From positions 1,129,001 to 1,193,000 of the forward strand of contig PYIU01000011.1 of NCBI GenBank assembly GCA_003415625.1: a DNA stretch of 64,000 nucleotides, given 5' to 3'. Of this stretch, positions 12,106 through 24,000 are shown piece after piece. This stretch comes from Aquanectria penicillioides (Eukaryota; Ascomycota; Sordariomycetes; Hypocreales; Nectriaceae). The notes beneath the pieces were generated by a model. It was not told the origin of the DNA, did no database searches, and was given only the letters and a program-made list of their open reading frames with translations. The position numbers and the translations under genes are program-made. The first letter of the stretch is position 1. Each line of letters opens with the position of its first letter.

Positions 12106-15079
12106 GCTAATAATATTAATTATTTAATAATATTGCTTATTTAGCTCTTTACTATATTTAAAAAGAAAGCTAACTTTATAGTATATAGAATATAGTACTA
12201 TAAGTATATCTATTTATATTTAAAGTATTTACTTTATAAGTTATTAATAAAGTAATATAAAGGAAAAAAGAAATATTACTTTAAAGTACTATAAGACTTT
12301 ATGCCTAAAACTTTCTTTAATATTAATAGTATTTTATAATTAATATAGTAATATTTACTTATTAATTAATAAAATAAAGTATTAGTAATTAGCTTATAAT
12401 ATAACTATAATATTTTATTTATTAGCATTTAAACTTATATATTAGCCTTTATATACTATTTAATAAATTATATAAATAAAGTAAAGAATTTACTATAAAA
12501 GCAGGCTATAATTATAGTATAGCTTTTCTTATAGTTATAGTTATACTATATTACTAGTTTTATTTTAGCTTTAGGTTTAGCTTTTGCTTTAGCTTTTACT
12601 TTTACTTTTTCTTTTTCTATTGCTGCTATTATTATTGCTATTACTATTACTTTTGCTTCTATTAATATTTAAGTTTTAGGCAATAAAACTATAATTAAGG
12701 CAAATAAAAGCTATTAGTTTTTATTTAAAATTATAAATTATATCTTTATAAAGCAGTCCCTTTTATATATTAAGATTATTATTAGTCTTTTATAATATCC
12801 TAAAAAATATATTAATATAAATAAATAATTATTTATTAATATAATAGCTTTATATTAAAAGTTATTTTAGCAATAGGCTTACTTATATATAGCTAATAGT
12901 ATATTAATTATAAAGGTAAATATTTAATTTAAATTTAAGTCTATTTTAAGAGCTATTATAAATAAAAAGCTATTAAATCTTAATATATATTTGCATTAAG
13001 GCTTTATACTTTAGGACTTATACCTTTATAATTACTTTATTATTATTTATATTTAAAGAGGCTTTTTATTTAAATAAAAGTATTATATACTATTTAAGGC
13101 TAATTAAACTTATAGTATTAATTAAATTTAAGTGCTATACCCTTTTATAAAGCTTATTATATTTTACTTAAATAGCTATATAAATATAGACTTTAACTAT
13201 AAGAATAAAAAGAAAAGTTACTTTTAAAGGTAAGTAAGCATTAATATTAAATAGAGCCTTACTATATATATAAATATAAAAAGGAGAAAGTTTAAGTAAG
13301 TAATTTAAGGAGCTAATTTAAATAATTAATAGATAAGCTTAAAGCTTTAATTTAGTACTTTAGGCTCTTTATTTTATAAAAGGACTTTTTAAATAATAGC
13401 AATAAAAAGGATATTATAGTAATTTAATATAGGCATTAAATAGCTTTAAGTAAGTGCTTTAGCTTTATTATAAATAATATTTAGGCACTAAAGAAATTAA
13501 TAGAAAATATATAAAAGAATATAAAATAGTAGGCAATATATAAAGATAATAAACTTAATAAAGCTAATATTAATATTAATAAAAATAAAGCTAAAGCTAA
13601 ATCTAGCTATTAGTTTTTTATAATAGTATTAATTAATTAATATTAATTTAATTAGCTAAATAGTATTATATAGCTTAAAGATACTTTAAGGGCTGCAATA
13701 GGCTTTAATTAATTTATAGCTAAATTGCTTAATATTTTAATAGCCTTTTAATAATTAAATAAGTTTTAATTTAAAATAATAAAAGCTTTTACTAATAGTA
13801 TAAAGGTTAATAATGCCTTTTTTATAAAAGCAATTATTACTAAAAGCAATAGTTTAAGCATTATTAATATAAAGCTATTTAATACTATTAAACTATAAGC
13901 AATTAAGTTTACTTAATATAATGCCTTTAAGAAAATTAAGTAATAAATTTAAGGAATTAGCTTAAATATAAATACTATTATAAGAATTGCTTTAAAATTA
14001 AATATAGCTATTACTAATATTTTAATTAAATTTAATAAAAAGCTATTAGTAATTAATTAAATAAATATAAAAAAAGCTACTTAAAGGCCTAATATTAATA
14101 TTGTATTTAAGCCTTTTATAACCTTTATATAAACTAGCTATAACCTTATAGTAAGCTATATACTTAATAAATAATAGTATATAGCTTTACTTTTTATATA
14201 TTAGTACCTTAATTGCCTTAAATAGCTTAAAGGCAAGCTTAAAAGTAAAAATAATATATAGCTATATATATCTTTAGGCAGTAAAAGCAATATAGATAAA
14301 TTATAAGTAATTAATATACTCTTTATACTATTTAAAAGAAAAGATATTAGCTATAGGCTTTTATTAATAGTAATATTTAATGCTATTATTGCTTAAATTA
14401 ATAGCATTATTATTTATTTAATCTATAGTATTAATAAAGCAATAGCTAATATAAATAAAGCTAGTTTTAATAGATTTAATATAAGCTTATATATTATAAA
14501 TAGCAAAAAGCTAATATATTAATGCAATAAATAAGCCTTTATTATTAATAAGATTAATATATTTAAGTCTTTAACCTTTATTTAAATTAATTATTACCTT
14601 AAATAGCTATATAGTAATAAAGCTAATTTTAATAATATATTAATTATTTTTCTTTTTAATAACTTTTATTAATTTTATTTAATTTAAAATAGATTTATTA
14701 TTCTTTTAGTCTTTTTAATTAAGTAATATATAAGCTAAAGTAAGTAATACTATATTTAAAATAAAGCCTATTTATTATAATTAAAGTTTATAATTATTAT
14801 TATATTTAATAAATAGATTTACTTAATAGAAAATATTAAGCTATAAGCCCTATTAATATATATTTACTATAGTATTTAAGATTAAGTAAATATTAACCTT
14901 TTAAATTAATAATATTACTATAAAGGCTAGCTAATTCTATAAAAAATAGGCACTATAATAGTTATACCCTTAAATTAAAACTGCTAGTGCTTTAACTTTA
15001 AAGGATACCTTATATTTAGTAGAAACTATTAGTGCTTTATATAAATCTTTTTATTAAAGCATTTATAAAGGGATAGTAG

Positions 15080-15462
15080 TGTGTTAGTGGACAGGGATAC
15101 TGGCTAAAACACATACCCCACCCAAAAGGGTATAGAGTAAGCAGGTTCAGTTAAAGACCAAATAGCCTTCCTAAGCAGCTATAAATAACTTAAAAAAGTA
15201 TTAAAGCATTTAATCAAATGCTTTAGAGTATCCCTTAAAGAAAAGAAAGAAAGAAAATAAAGTAGAAAGTTATAAATAAAGTAATATTATAAGGGGCTGC
15301 ACTAAGACTTTAATAGAGTCTAAATGTAAGGAATTTAGAATTTTAAAAATAAAAATTAATTAAAGAAAACTATCTATTTATTTTTTATATCTTTAAGGTC
15401 CCTTTTATCTTTTTAATTAATTTAATAATAGATTAATTTATATTACCTTAAACTTTAATTTA
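15080..15462 (-). repeat. LTR (3' LTR of the minus-strand element)
   Basis: Begins TGTGTTAGTGGACAGGG and ends AACTTTAATTTA. It aligns over its full length with 27107-27489. Its first 100 bases are less mutated than in the other LTR, while its last 60 are more mutated. It contains the near-perfect 22-bp palindrome AAAGCATTTAATCAAATGC... at 15203-15224. Confidence 0.9.
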
Positions 15463-18400
15463 TCCTTCCTTAATGCCTTAATGCTTATTCTTAAGTAAAC
15501 TAAAGGCATAATATAAAAGGAAAACTTTAAGCTTAATTTATTTAAATGTAAAGAAAATCTTAAAGGAAGCATTTAATTAAATACTTTATATTTATAATCT
15601 ATTATTTAACTTACTATTATTTTTCTTTATAATTTATTTTACTTTTAATATTTAATCTTTTTATTTTAACTTTACTATTACTTTTCTTTATAATATAGTT
15701 TTTAATTATAGTATTAATTAATATAAAATTAATAAATAAAAATTAAAGGTTTAAATAGCTTATAAGCAATAATTATAATTTTATTTTATTAATTTATTAA
15801 GATTAACTCTTTTAGTATATAAAAGATTTAGCTCTTTATTTAAGGGAGTTTAAAAATAGCCTATTAATTAATTTAAAGTAAATTTATTTATTTAATTTTA
15901 ATAGTTATTTTTCTTTTAGTAAAGGCAATATAGTTTAAATTATAATTACTTTATTAAATTTAAATAGTAATATTAATAATATTTCTAACTATAGTATTAG
16001 TAATTATAGTATAACTCCTTTCTTTTGCTATACACTTAGCTAATTAAAGAATTAATAAAGGTAATATAAAGCGCTTATAAAAACTCTATTTATTATTTTT
16101 AGTAATAAGTAAATTTAAATCTATTTAATTAAATTGCTATAAAATAGCTAACTTAAATAAAAGTATTTATTAAATTAATTAAATTAATTTAATTATTTGC
16201 CTTTTACTTAAGGAATTAATAAATATTTAATTAAATACATTAAAATAAATAAATATATTTTAATTAATTTAAATTTCTTTTTTAAATGCACTTAATTAGG
16301 CAATATTTATATAAATCAATAAGCTAATAGGCAATTTATATAGAGGCTAAATAGATTTAATTATTAGTTTAGGCTTAATAGTAAGTTTAAGGGCAAAAGT
16401 CTTAGACTTAAGGTATAAACTATAAAGGCAAGTTGCTTTAATGCTTTAATTTTAGTAGTTTAAAGCTTATTTAAAACCTTCTCTTTTATTATTACTTAAG
16501 GTAATAATAACTTTAGTAGATTTATTAATTTTAATAGGAAATCTATTTATTATTTAATACTTATAAGTTTAATAGCATTTAATTAAATTATTAGCTAAAG
16601 GATAGTAAGGTAATTAAGGGCTTAATAGTAAAGGTAGATTTATTTAATAGCTATTGCCTTAAGGATTAAATGGCTTTAAAACAATTTAATATTTATTTTT
16701 AAAAGTTTAGTAATTAACTCTCTTTTAATATATTATATAATAACCTTTTAGATTAATATAGAGCTATTAAATATTAAGGGAATTATTTTAAAATCTTAAA
16801 ATATAAATAAATTTTTAGATTTTAATAAATTCTATAAGCTTATATTAATTAAAGAACTTTCTATTAGCAATATTAAATTTATTAAGAATAATAATACTAA
16901 TAAAGTCTTATATTTAATTAGCATTTAAAGCAATTAATTAAATACTTTTTCTTTACTTATACTTAATAAAAACCTAATTATAGTGCATTAATGCTAAAAG
17001 GAGATTATTAATAGTATTATAATTGCTATTAAAGATTAAAGGCTAAATTATAAGGCATTTAATAATTAAAGTTTTAATAAATTTAACTATTTCTTAAATA
17101 TTAAAGAAAAGAAAAAAAGCGCTTAAAAAACTATATTTTTAATTTTTAGCTTATTTAATAATAGGCATAATAAAAATAAAGAAATTATAGGGCAATTCTA
17201 TTTTAGTTATAATCTCTCTCTATACTATAATAAATGCAATAGCTTGCTTATTTTAAAGGATATTAGCAATATTATAAATAATTAAATGCCTTAACTATTT
17301 ATCCTAAATAAAGAAGCTTTAATAAATAGCATTAATAAAATAAGTAAAGCTAACTAATAGCCTCTTATTATATATTGCTTATTAGAACTCTATAGGCATA
17401 AAACCAATTAAATATTTAGTCTTTTTAATATTTATTCCTTTTAGCAAAAGCTTATAAAAGAAGCTCTTTTATTTCCACTTATTCTTCTTAACCTTAATGC
17501 TTATAATTAAAAGATTAATTTAATAAATTATAAGGATATTAATAAGTCTATAGATAAAAGTAATAAAAAGGGCTTAAATACTAAAGTTTAAGGCTATTTC
17601 TTTCTTTTATAGGTTTTTAAATAAATCCTATAAGTCTTAATAATAGAATATTTAGGCTTAATAAAAATCAAAAGGGAAGTCTTTAAAGCAACTAATATTA
17701 ATAAGCTAAGAATTTAAATTGCTTTTATTACCTAAAATAGACTAAATTTCTAATTTATTAAATTAATAATCTTAATTTATTTAAAAGTAGAATAGTATAG
17801 ATTAACTATTAAGCAATTAATTAAATATTTTAATAGTATTTTCTTTACTAAAAGAAAAGAAATCTTTAATTCTATCTTTATTTTAAATAACTCCTTTAGC
17901 TATATAGAGGTCTTTACTTAATATTAAAAATTGCACCTTTAAAATAGTTGCACTTAAGATTGCTTTCTTTAGCTCTATTATAAAATAAAGTAAAAGTTAA
18001 TAAAAAGTTTAAAAGCTTATAATTAAATGCTTATAATTTAAAAGATAAAGATTATTAATATTTTATAAGTATTATAAATAAAGTTAAAGTAATATAACTT
18101 ACTATAAAATTATTAAAAGGAGGGAAAGAGTTATAAGCATAAAGTAAATTAATATAACTTAAGTGCCTTTATTTTTAGTTTAGTATTATTTAAGTAAATT
18201 ACTATTTTAATATTTATATATATATAAATACTAATAAGTTTCTTAAAATAGTATACTTTTTAGTATTTAATAAGAATTTTATTAGTATTTAGTTTTTACT
18301 TTAAATCTTAAGGGTTGGTTTTCTATTTATTATAAGAGTATTATATTAGCTCTCTTTTATTCCTTTCTTTTTTATTTATTATTCTTTATCTCCTTAATTT

Positions 18401-20300
18401 TCTTATACCTTTAGTTATTATTGCAATTTTTATTCTTTATTTTATAATAGCTTTATATTATAATAAGCTTAAGTCTTTTGCCTTTATACCTTATAATTAT
18501 CTCTTTAATATATATAATCTTACTATTAGCTATATTTAAGCTTTTAAATTCTTTTATTAATGCTTTATTTATTAATATACCTATAATAGTTTCTTCTATA
18601 AGGCTTTAATTAATGCTATTAATATTACTATTAAATAATTAATAAATACCCCTTTTTATATTGCTTTTTAATTATTATTTTTATTTAATAATTAATTAAA
18701 TACTTTTAGATTTAATAATACTTTAATATTTAGATTTATAGCTTTTAAGCTCTTAATTAACTTAATTAGCCCTTATATATTAAAATTGCCTTTAAAAAAG
18801 ATAGTAAATAGATTAATTGTAAACTTACTTAATAGTTTATTTTATAGTTACTATTTTACAATTTAATACTTTATTTTAAAGTAGATCTTCTTTTTTAGTA
18901 TTAACTTTAATCTATATATATCCCTATAGAATGGGCTTATCCAATAGAGTACTTCTTAACTTAGCTATTAATTTGCTTTAAATATATTAAGGCATTTATT
19001 ATTGCCTTTATTAAATATATTAACCCCTTTATATATTATAGATATATTTAATTATATACTTTTATAGTTTCTATCTATAATAAATATATTTTTATTCCCT
19101 TTTATATATATATTTTAGTATTAAATTATATAAATAGCTACTATATTAATTATATTTAAAATAGTTAATTTAAATATAAATAGAGCTTTCTTTATAGATA
19201 TTAATTAAAGGGTCTTTATAAAGGCCTTTATAACTTTTCTTTAGGTAGTATAAATACTATTAATAAATTTACTTAACTATTAACTTTTATAGTAGATTTT
19301 TTTAGGCTAACTACTTGCCTATAAATTATATATAATTTTCCTATTAATAGTATAGCTAATAATTACTAATTAATTAAGTAAGTATAAAAAGTATTTAATT
19401 AAAAGCATAAAGTAAGTTTTAATTATTAAAAATAATAGTTTTTAGCTTATTTTTTAGTATAGATTAATTAAATATAGTTTTTAATTTATTAATAATAGTT
19501 TAATAAATAGAAAATAGTACTATAAAGCAATTAATTAAGTGTTTTTATACTCTTTAAGGCTATTGCTATTATTATATTATTTTAATAACCTTAAAACTTA
19601 ATTTCTATTAAATATATTTAGATTTTTAAATTTTTTATAGATATTAATATTTTATTTTTTACTATTTTCTATATATTTTTATCTATTTTTAAATAATTTT
19701 AACTCTTTTACTATAGTTTTTAAGCATTTTTATTTTATTTTTATTGATTTTTAATATAATTTTTAAAGTTTTTAAATAAATTTTAAGGGATTTTTAAGGG
19801 TTTTTAGCATTTTTTTAAGGTTTTTAGCTAATTTTTAATTATTTTTATTTAGTTTTATTTAGTTTTATTATTCTTTTATTTACCTTTAATTACTTTTTAT
19901 TTTACTTTCTTACTTTATTTTAAGTAGCTTATTTTTTTTTAATATAGTATTAGTTTTAGTATTTTTACTTTTTCCTTTTTAACTTTTAATACCCTTTCTT
20001 TAATAGCAATCTAGCTATTTTTAGCCTAATACTATTATTAATTATTTAATTAATTGCTTACTATATTTTAATATTGCATTTATTAATTACTATTTATCTT
20101 TAAAATTTAAACTTTAATAATCTCCTTAAGCCTAATATAAATGTATATTATAGTATTATTATTTAAGCTTTTTATAGTATTTAAATTAAATTTATTCTAT
20201 TTTTACTATTCTATAGACTTAATTTATATTTAATTAAATGCTTTCCTTTCTCTTTTTACTCTTAATAATACTTTTTAATTTATACTAAAAGTCTCTTTAT
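15463..20300. other. Unassigned 4.8 kb inside the Gypsy element
   Basis: Lies between the integrase C-terminus and the left LTR. Either strand can be read in pieces if TAA/TAG are taken as former Gln. The plus strand reads longest at 16300-17960 and 18300-19600, but I recognise no motif. It could hold an extra ORF, an antisense ORF or a further nested insertion. It contains the phased T-tracts at 19666-19866 and several copies of the ATTTAATTAAAT core. Confidence 0.45.
19666..19866. repeat. About 20 T-tracts phased at 10.4 bp
   Basis: Runs of four to seven T occur roughly every 10-11 bases (for example at 19748-19752, 19760-19764, 19769-19773, 19781-19784, 19791-19795, 19801-19805, 19810-19816, 19821-19825, 19832-19836, 19842-19846). 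Over the whole stretch 19 intervals cover about 198 bp. A-tracts in phase with the helix bend DNA. The same period is 3.5 codons, and the minus strand reads L-K every 3-4 residues (LKKMLKTLKNPLK), so it may be a former coiled coil. Confidence 0.7.
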
Positions 20301-23300
20301 TATCCCTACTTACTTACTATCTATTTTTATTCTTTATAAACTTCCTTAATTAATTACTATAAGTTATATTAAAAAGCTTAACTCTATCTATAGTATTAAG
20401 GATATAACTTTTTATTTTATTAAATGCATTAGCAATTCTATAAAGGCCTAATTAATATAGCTTTATCTTTATAATATAAAATATATTCTTTTAATTTTAT
20501 ATATTATATTAAAAAACTAAATCTTTAATAGCAAAAGGCTCTTTATATAGCCTATATTAATTCTTTTTAATCTCTTTATTAGCAATTAACCTTTAAAATG
20601 CAGTTACTTATTGTTTAGCTTCTTTTATATCTTTTTACTTTTACTTTAAAATCCTAATCCTTTACTTAAGTAAGTCTTTAATAAAGATTATATTATTCTA
20701 TTTAATTAAATACTATATAGGCACTTTTACTTTTAGAGGAAGGATTAGCTTCTATCTATAAAATAAATAAAAAAGTAATCTTCTATATAAAATGCAAATA
20801 GCTACTCTTTTAGCTAATAAAGCTATTAATAAAATATTTATTTATTTTCCTTTTTCTTTACCCTTTTTCTTTAGGAAACTTATTATAGTAATATAACTAC
20901 CTTTAATAAATCTATTTACTTTAAGGTTATAAGTAAAAGTATTAATAATTTTTATATTAAAGCTATTAAAATCTTTAGGAATCCCTTTTATAATCTCTTT
21001 TTTATTATTAATAATTACTCTTTTTAGCATTTTATACTAATAGTATAGTTTTTTAAGGAATTTTATAATATAATAACTATTTAATTTTAAGATTAGCTTG
21101 GCCTCTATCTATTTATAAAGATTGCATTTAACTTTTAATATAAATTTAAATCTTTTATTAAAAGGTATATACTATTTATTAAAATAAATCTTTATTATTA
21201 AGTAAATAGGCTTAATAGATATAAAGGCTTCTATTAGTCTTTAGGGAATATACATTTAATATATTAAGTATTATTTAATAGCTTCTATAATGCTTCTTTT
21301 TATACTTTATTAATAGTACCTTTTAAAGAAAAGTATATAAATAGTATTATAACTATAATGCCCTTTATTAATATAATATAATTTAATTAAATCCTTTTAA
21401 ATATTTTCTTTCTTTATAATTAACCTTAAGTTGCCTCTTTATTTTTTAGCCTTAATCTATAAATAGCTACCTTTTATAAAGTATTTCTTAGCCTTTAGCT
21501 ATAAGTATTAGTAATTCTATAGGGTAATACCTATTAGCCTTTTTAATAAAAGTAAGTATTCTTTTAATTGCAATAAGGGTTTACTATAATTCTTTCTTAA
21601 CTTTATTAATTTATTTTTAATCTTAATAATATTAAAATAAGCATTAATAAACTCTTTAATATTACCCTTAGCCTTTTAGTCTATTTAATTAAATGCTTTT
21701 AGACCTTTTTTAAATAGCCTATTAGCTATATTGTTTTTATCTTTAGGAATATATTAAATAGTAAAGTTAAATAATAAAATATAATTAATCTATTAAATAA
21801 CTATTATATTAAGAATATTACTAGCCCTACTATTAAGCTAATAGACTAAAACTTAAGAATCTATCTTTAAGATAAAGGGCAATCTATATATATAGCTATA
21901 AAGGCATTTAATTTTATATAATATGCCCTTATATTTAAGTTTAATAGCATTATACCTTTATTTTATAGAAGTCTAAAGACTAGATTTATACTTTATTAAA
22001 TGCCTTTTTCTTTCTATTATTTGCATTAATACTGCACTTTAGCCTTTTTTACTAGCATTAGTTATAAGAATAACCTTCTTAAATCCTTTAAAAAGGTCTA
22101 ATATTGCTAAAATAGAAGCAAAAATTATCTTTTCTTTAAGAATTACTATAATATTAGCTTATTCCTTACCCTATATCTATATAGCATTCTTCCTTAATAA
22201 CTAAATAAAAGGTCTAGCAATTTAAATATATCTTTTAATTTAAATTTAATAATAGCCTATAATTTCTAAAAATGCTTTAACTTATTTTAGGTTATAGTAT
22301 CTTTTCTATTTATTAATCTTAATTACTTTTTTCTCTATTAGCTGCCTTTTAGCTATACTGCATAAATATCTAATAATAACTACAATATACTAATAGAACT
22401 TTAACTTTCCTATAGAAATTATACATTTAAATAGCTTAATATTTAAAAGAGTTTTATTTAAATTAATTAAATGCTTTAAAAATTTTTTTTATATATTAAG
22501 GAGTATCTCCTCTCTATTATATTTAATTTTTAGTTCTTTAATAGCAATATTATTTAAGAAGGCTTAATAGACTTTTAGTAATAAATTAAAAAGGATTTTA
22601 ATTATAATCCTTAAGAACTATACTATTAAATTAATTCCTTCTTATAGTAAGGTATACATTTTAAGAAGCCCTAATAGTATATTAAAAGTTATTAAATTCT
22701 AACTTTTCTCTATTAAGGAAATTTAATTATATTTTAAAAAAAATCTAAAAGAGTTAGAATTTTATATATTTTAAACTTAACTAAAAATTCATTAACTTTT
22801 AAAGGAATTAATTTATTTTATATTATATATATATTATATCTTTTAATTAAATTAATTAAATAAAGTTTACTATTCTTTTTTACTATTAATATATATAGGT
22901 TTTAATAGGCAGTATAAAACTCTTAAAGGATTTCTCTCTTTATTTAAGTTTTTAATAATTTAATAATCTTTTTTTTTAATCCTTTAGGGATTAAAATATT
23001 TTCTATTTATTAGGCTTTATATTTAATTATTTTAATAATCTATAGAGAGGCTACTTTAGGGTTTAGTCTTCTATACTCCTTAAAATTTTAAGTAAGTACT
23101 GCTTCCTTATTATAAAGAATTTTTAAAAGAATACTTCTTTCTTTATTAATAAAGATCCCTTTTATTTAATTAATTACTTTTTAAAGTCTTTCTTTATATA
23201 GCCTTAATCCTTTAGCTATTTTAGAGAACTTAAGTATTAAAAGCTTTAAGTACTTAAACTTCTTTTTAAGGTTTTTCTTTACTTTCTTTTATCTTTTTTC

Positions 23301-24000
23301 CTTTTAATATAGATCCCCTTTAGGGATAGATCTATTTAATAGAATATTATCTTTAAAATATATTTTATTAGCTTTTTATTTATATATTATATTAATAAAT
23401 GCTACTTTCTCTCTTTAATATATAGCTAATTATAGCTTCTTTTTTATCTTTATTACCTTTATATAGTTAACCTTTAATTAATTTTTAATTATTAATGAAA
23501 TTATTGCTTTTATTTATGTTTTATTTAACTATTTAATTAAATGCTTATTATTATTTTCTTTTAAACTTTATAATTCTATTAATCTAAAAGAACTTTAGGA
23601 ACTTATTTTTAGTTGCCTTAAGTAGTCTTTATATTCCTTAAGGCATTCTATTTAATATTTTTAGTAATAGGTATAATAATCTTAATTAAGCTAAATTAAT
23701 ATTATTAAAGTATTTCTCCTTTTAGAAATATATAATTAAATATAATTTTAATAGCCTTAATAAAGGGCATTTTTAAAATAAAAGAAATAGAAATATATTC
23801 TTTTAAAGCAATATAGAATCTTTATGCTATTTAAATATTTTTAAGAAATAGCTTAATATTTACTTTTTTATATATTTAGATTTAATTATTAAAGTAAAAT
23901 ATAGTAAAAGCTTCTATAAGCTTTACTTTTAGCTTATATTTTTATACTATTTTATTAAAAATAATATTTCCTTTTAATTTAAAATCTACTAAAGCTTTTT
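20300..24000 (-). pseudogene. Gypsy pol (reverse transcriptase to integrase), RIP-killed
   Basis: Minus-strand polyprotein relic that would copy the element RNA and integrate the cDNA. The reverse transcriptase catalytic motif is at 22534-22560 and reads FLNNIAIKE, where FLDD is expected: both aspartates became asparagine by G-to-A change. The stretch just upstream on the minus strand (23050-22600) reads like RT fingers and palm, for example IPKGLKKKIIKLL and KLYLINL. The integrase C-terminal motif GLYRIANAF is at 20422-20448, expected GPYRIxxAF. RT and integrase motifs are 2112 bp apart, exactly in frame, and the 62-codon open stretch at 20842-21030 is in the same frame. Many TAA/TAG codons. 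The outer limits are approximate. Confidence 0.85.
20842..21030 (-). pseudogene. Open 62-codon fragment of Gypsy pol
   Basis: Longest surviving open stretch of the pol relic, starting MLKRVIINNKKEIIKGIP and ending in a Lys/Gly-rich tail. It lies between RT and integrase C-terminus, on the same strand and in the same frame as both motifs (1530 bp from the RT motif). It is very probably part of the polyprotein and not a gene of its own. No catalytic motif is visible in it. Confidence 0.6.

Larger units (their letters stand above)
5560..15079 (+). mobile_element. Helitron copy A2, left part up to the LTR element
   Basis: Second Helitron copy. From 10140 it aligns base by base with A1. Upstream of that it extends A1's missing left side. 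Its right part resumes at 27490 after a 12.4-kb LTR retrotransposon. The junction is exact: A1 reads GGGATAATAGCC at 4329-4340, while A2 has GGGATAGTAG before the LTR at 15079 and AATAGCC after it at 27489. A SINE-like insert also splits it at 11520-12105. The left end at 5560 is inferred from an inverted repeat; coding similarity is only clear from about 9330. Confidence 0.7.
9330..15079 (+). pseudogene. Helitron Rep/helicase pseudogene, main part (A2)
   Basis: Same protein relic as in A1, here with the N-terminal portion. Around 9690-9780 the plus strand reads like the domain that precedes Rep in fungal Helitrons (pattern R-x-L-x2-L-x-x-N-N-P-L-Y becomes L-I-L-N-N-L-L-Y). A Ser-Asn repeat follows at 9968-10005. 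Walker A is at 14277-14300 (GSKSNIDK). The SINE-like insert at 11520-12105 splits the Rep region, and the Gypsy element cuts the gene between Walker B and the C-terminal helicase motifs; the end is at 27490-28210. Many in-frame TAA/TAG. Non-functional. The N-terminal assignment is the weakest part. Confidence 0.75.
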
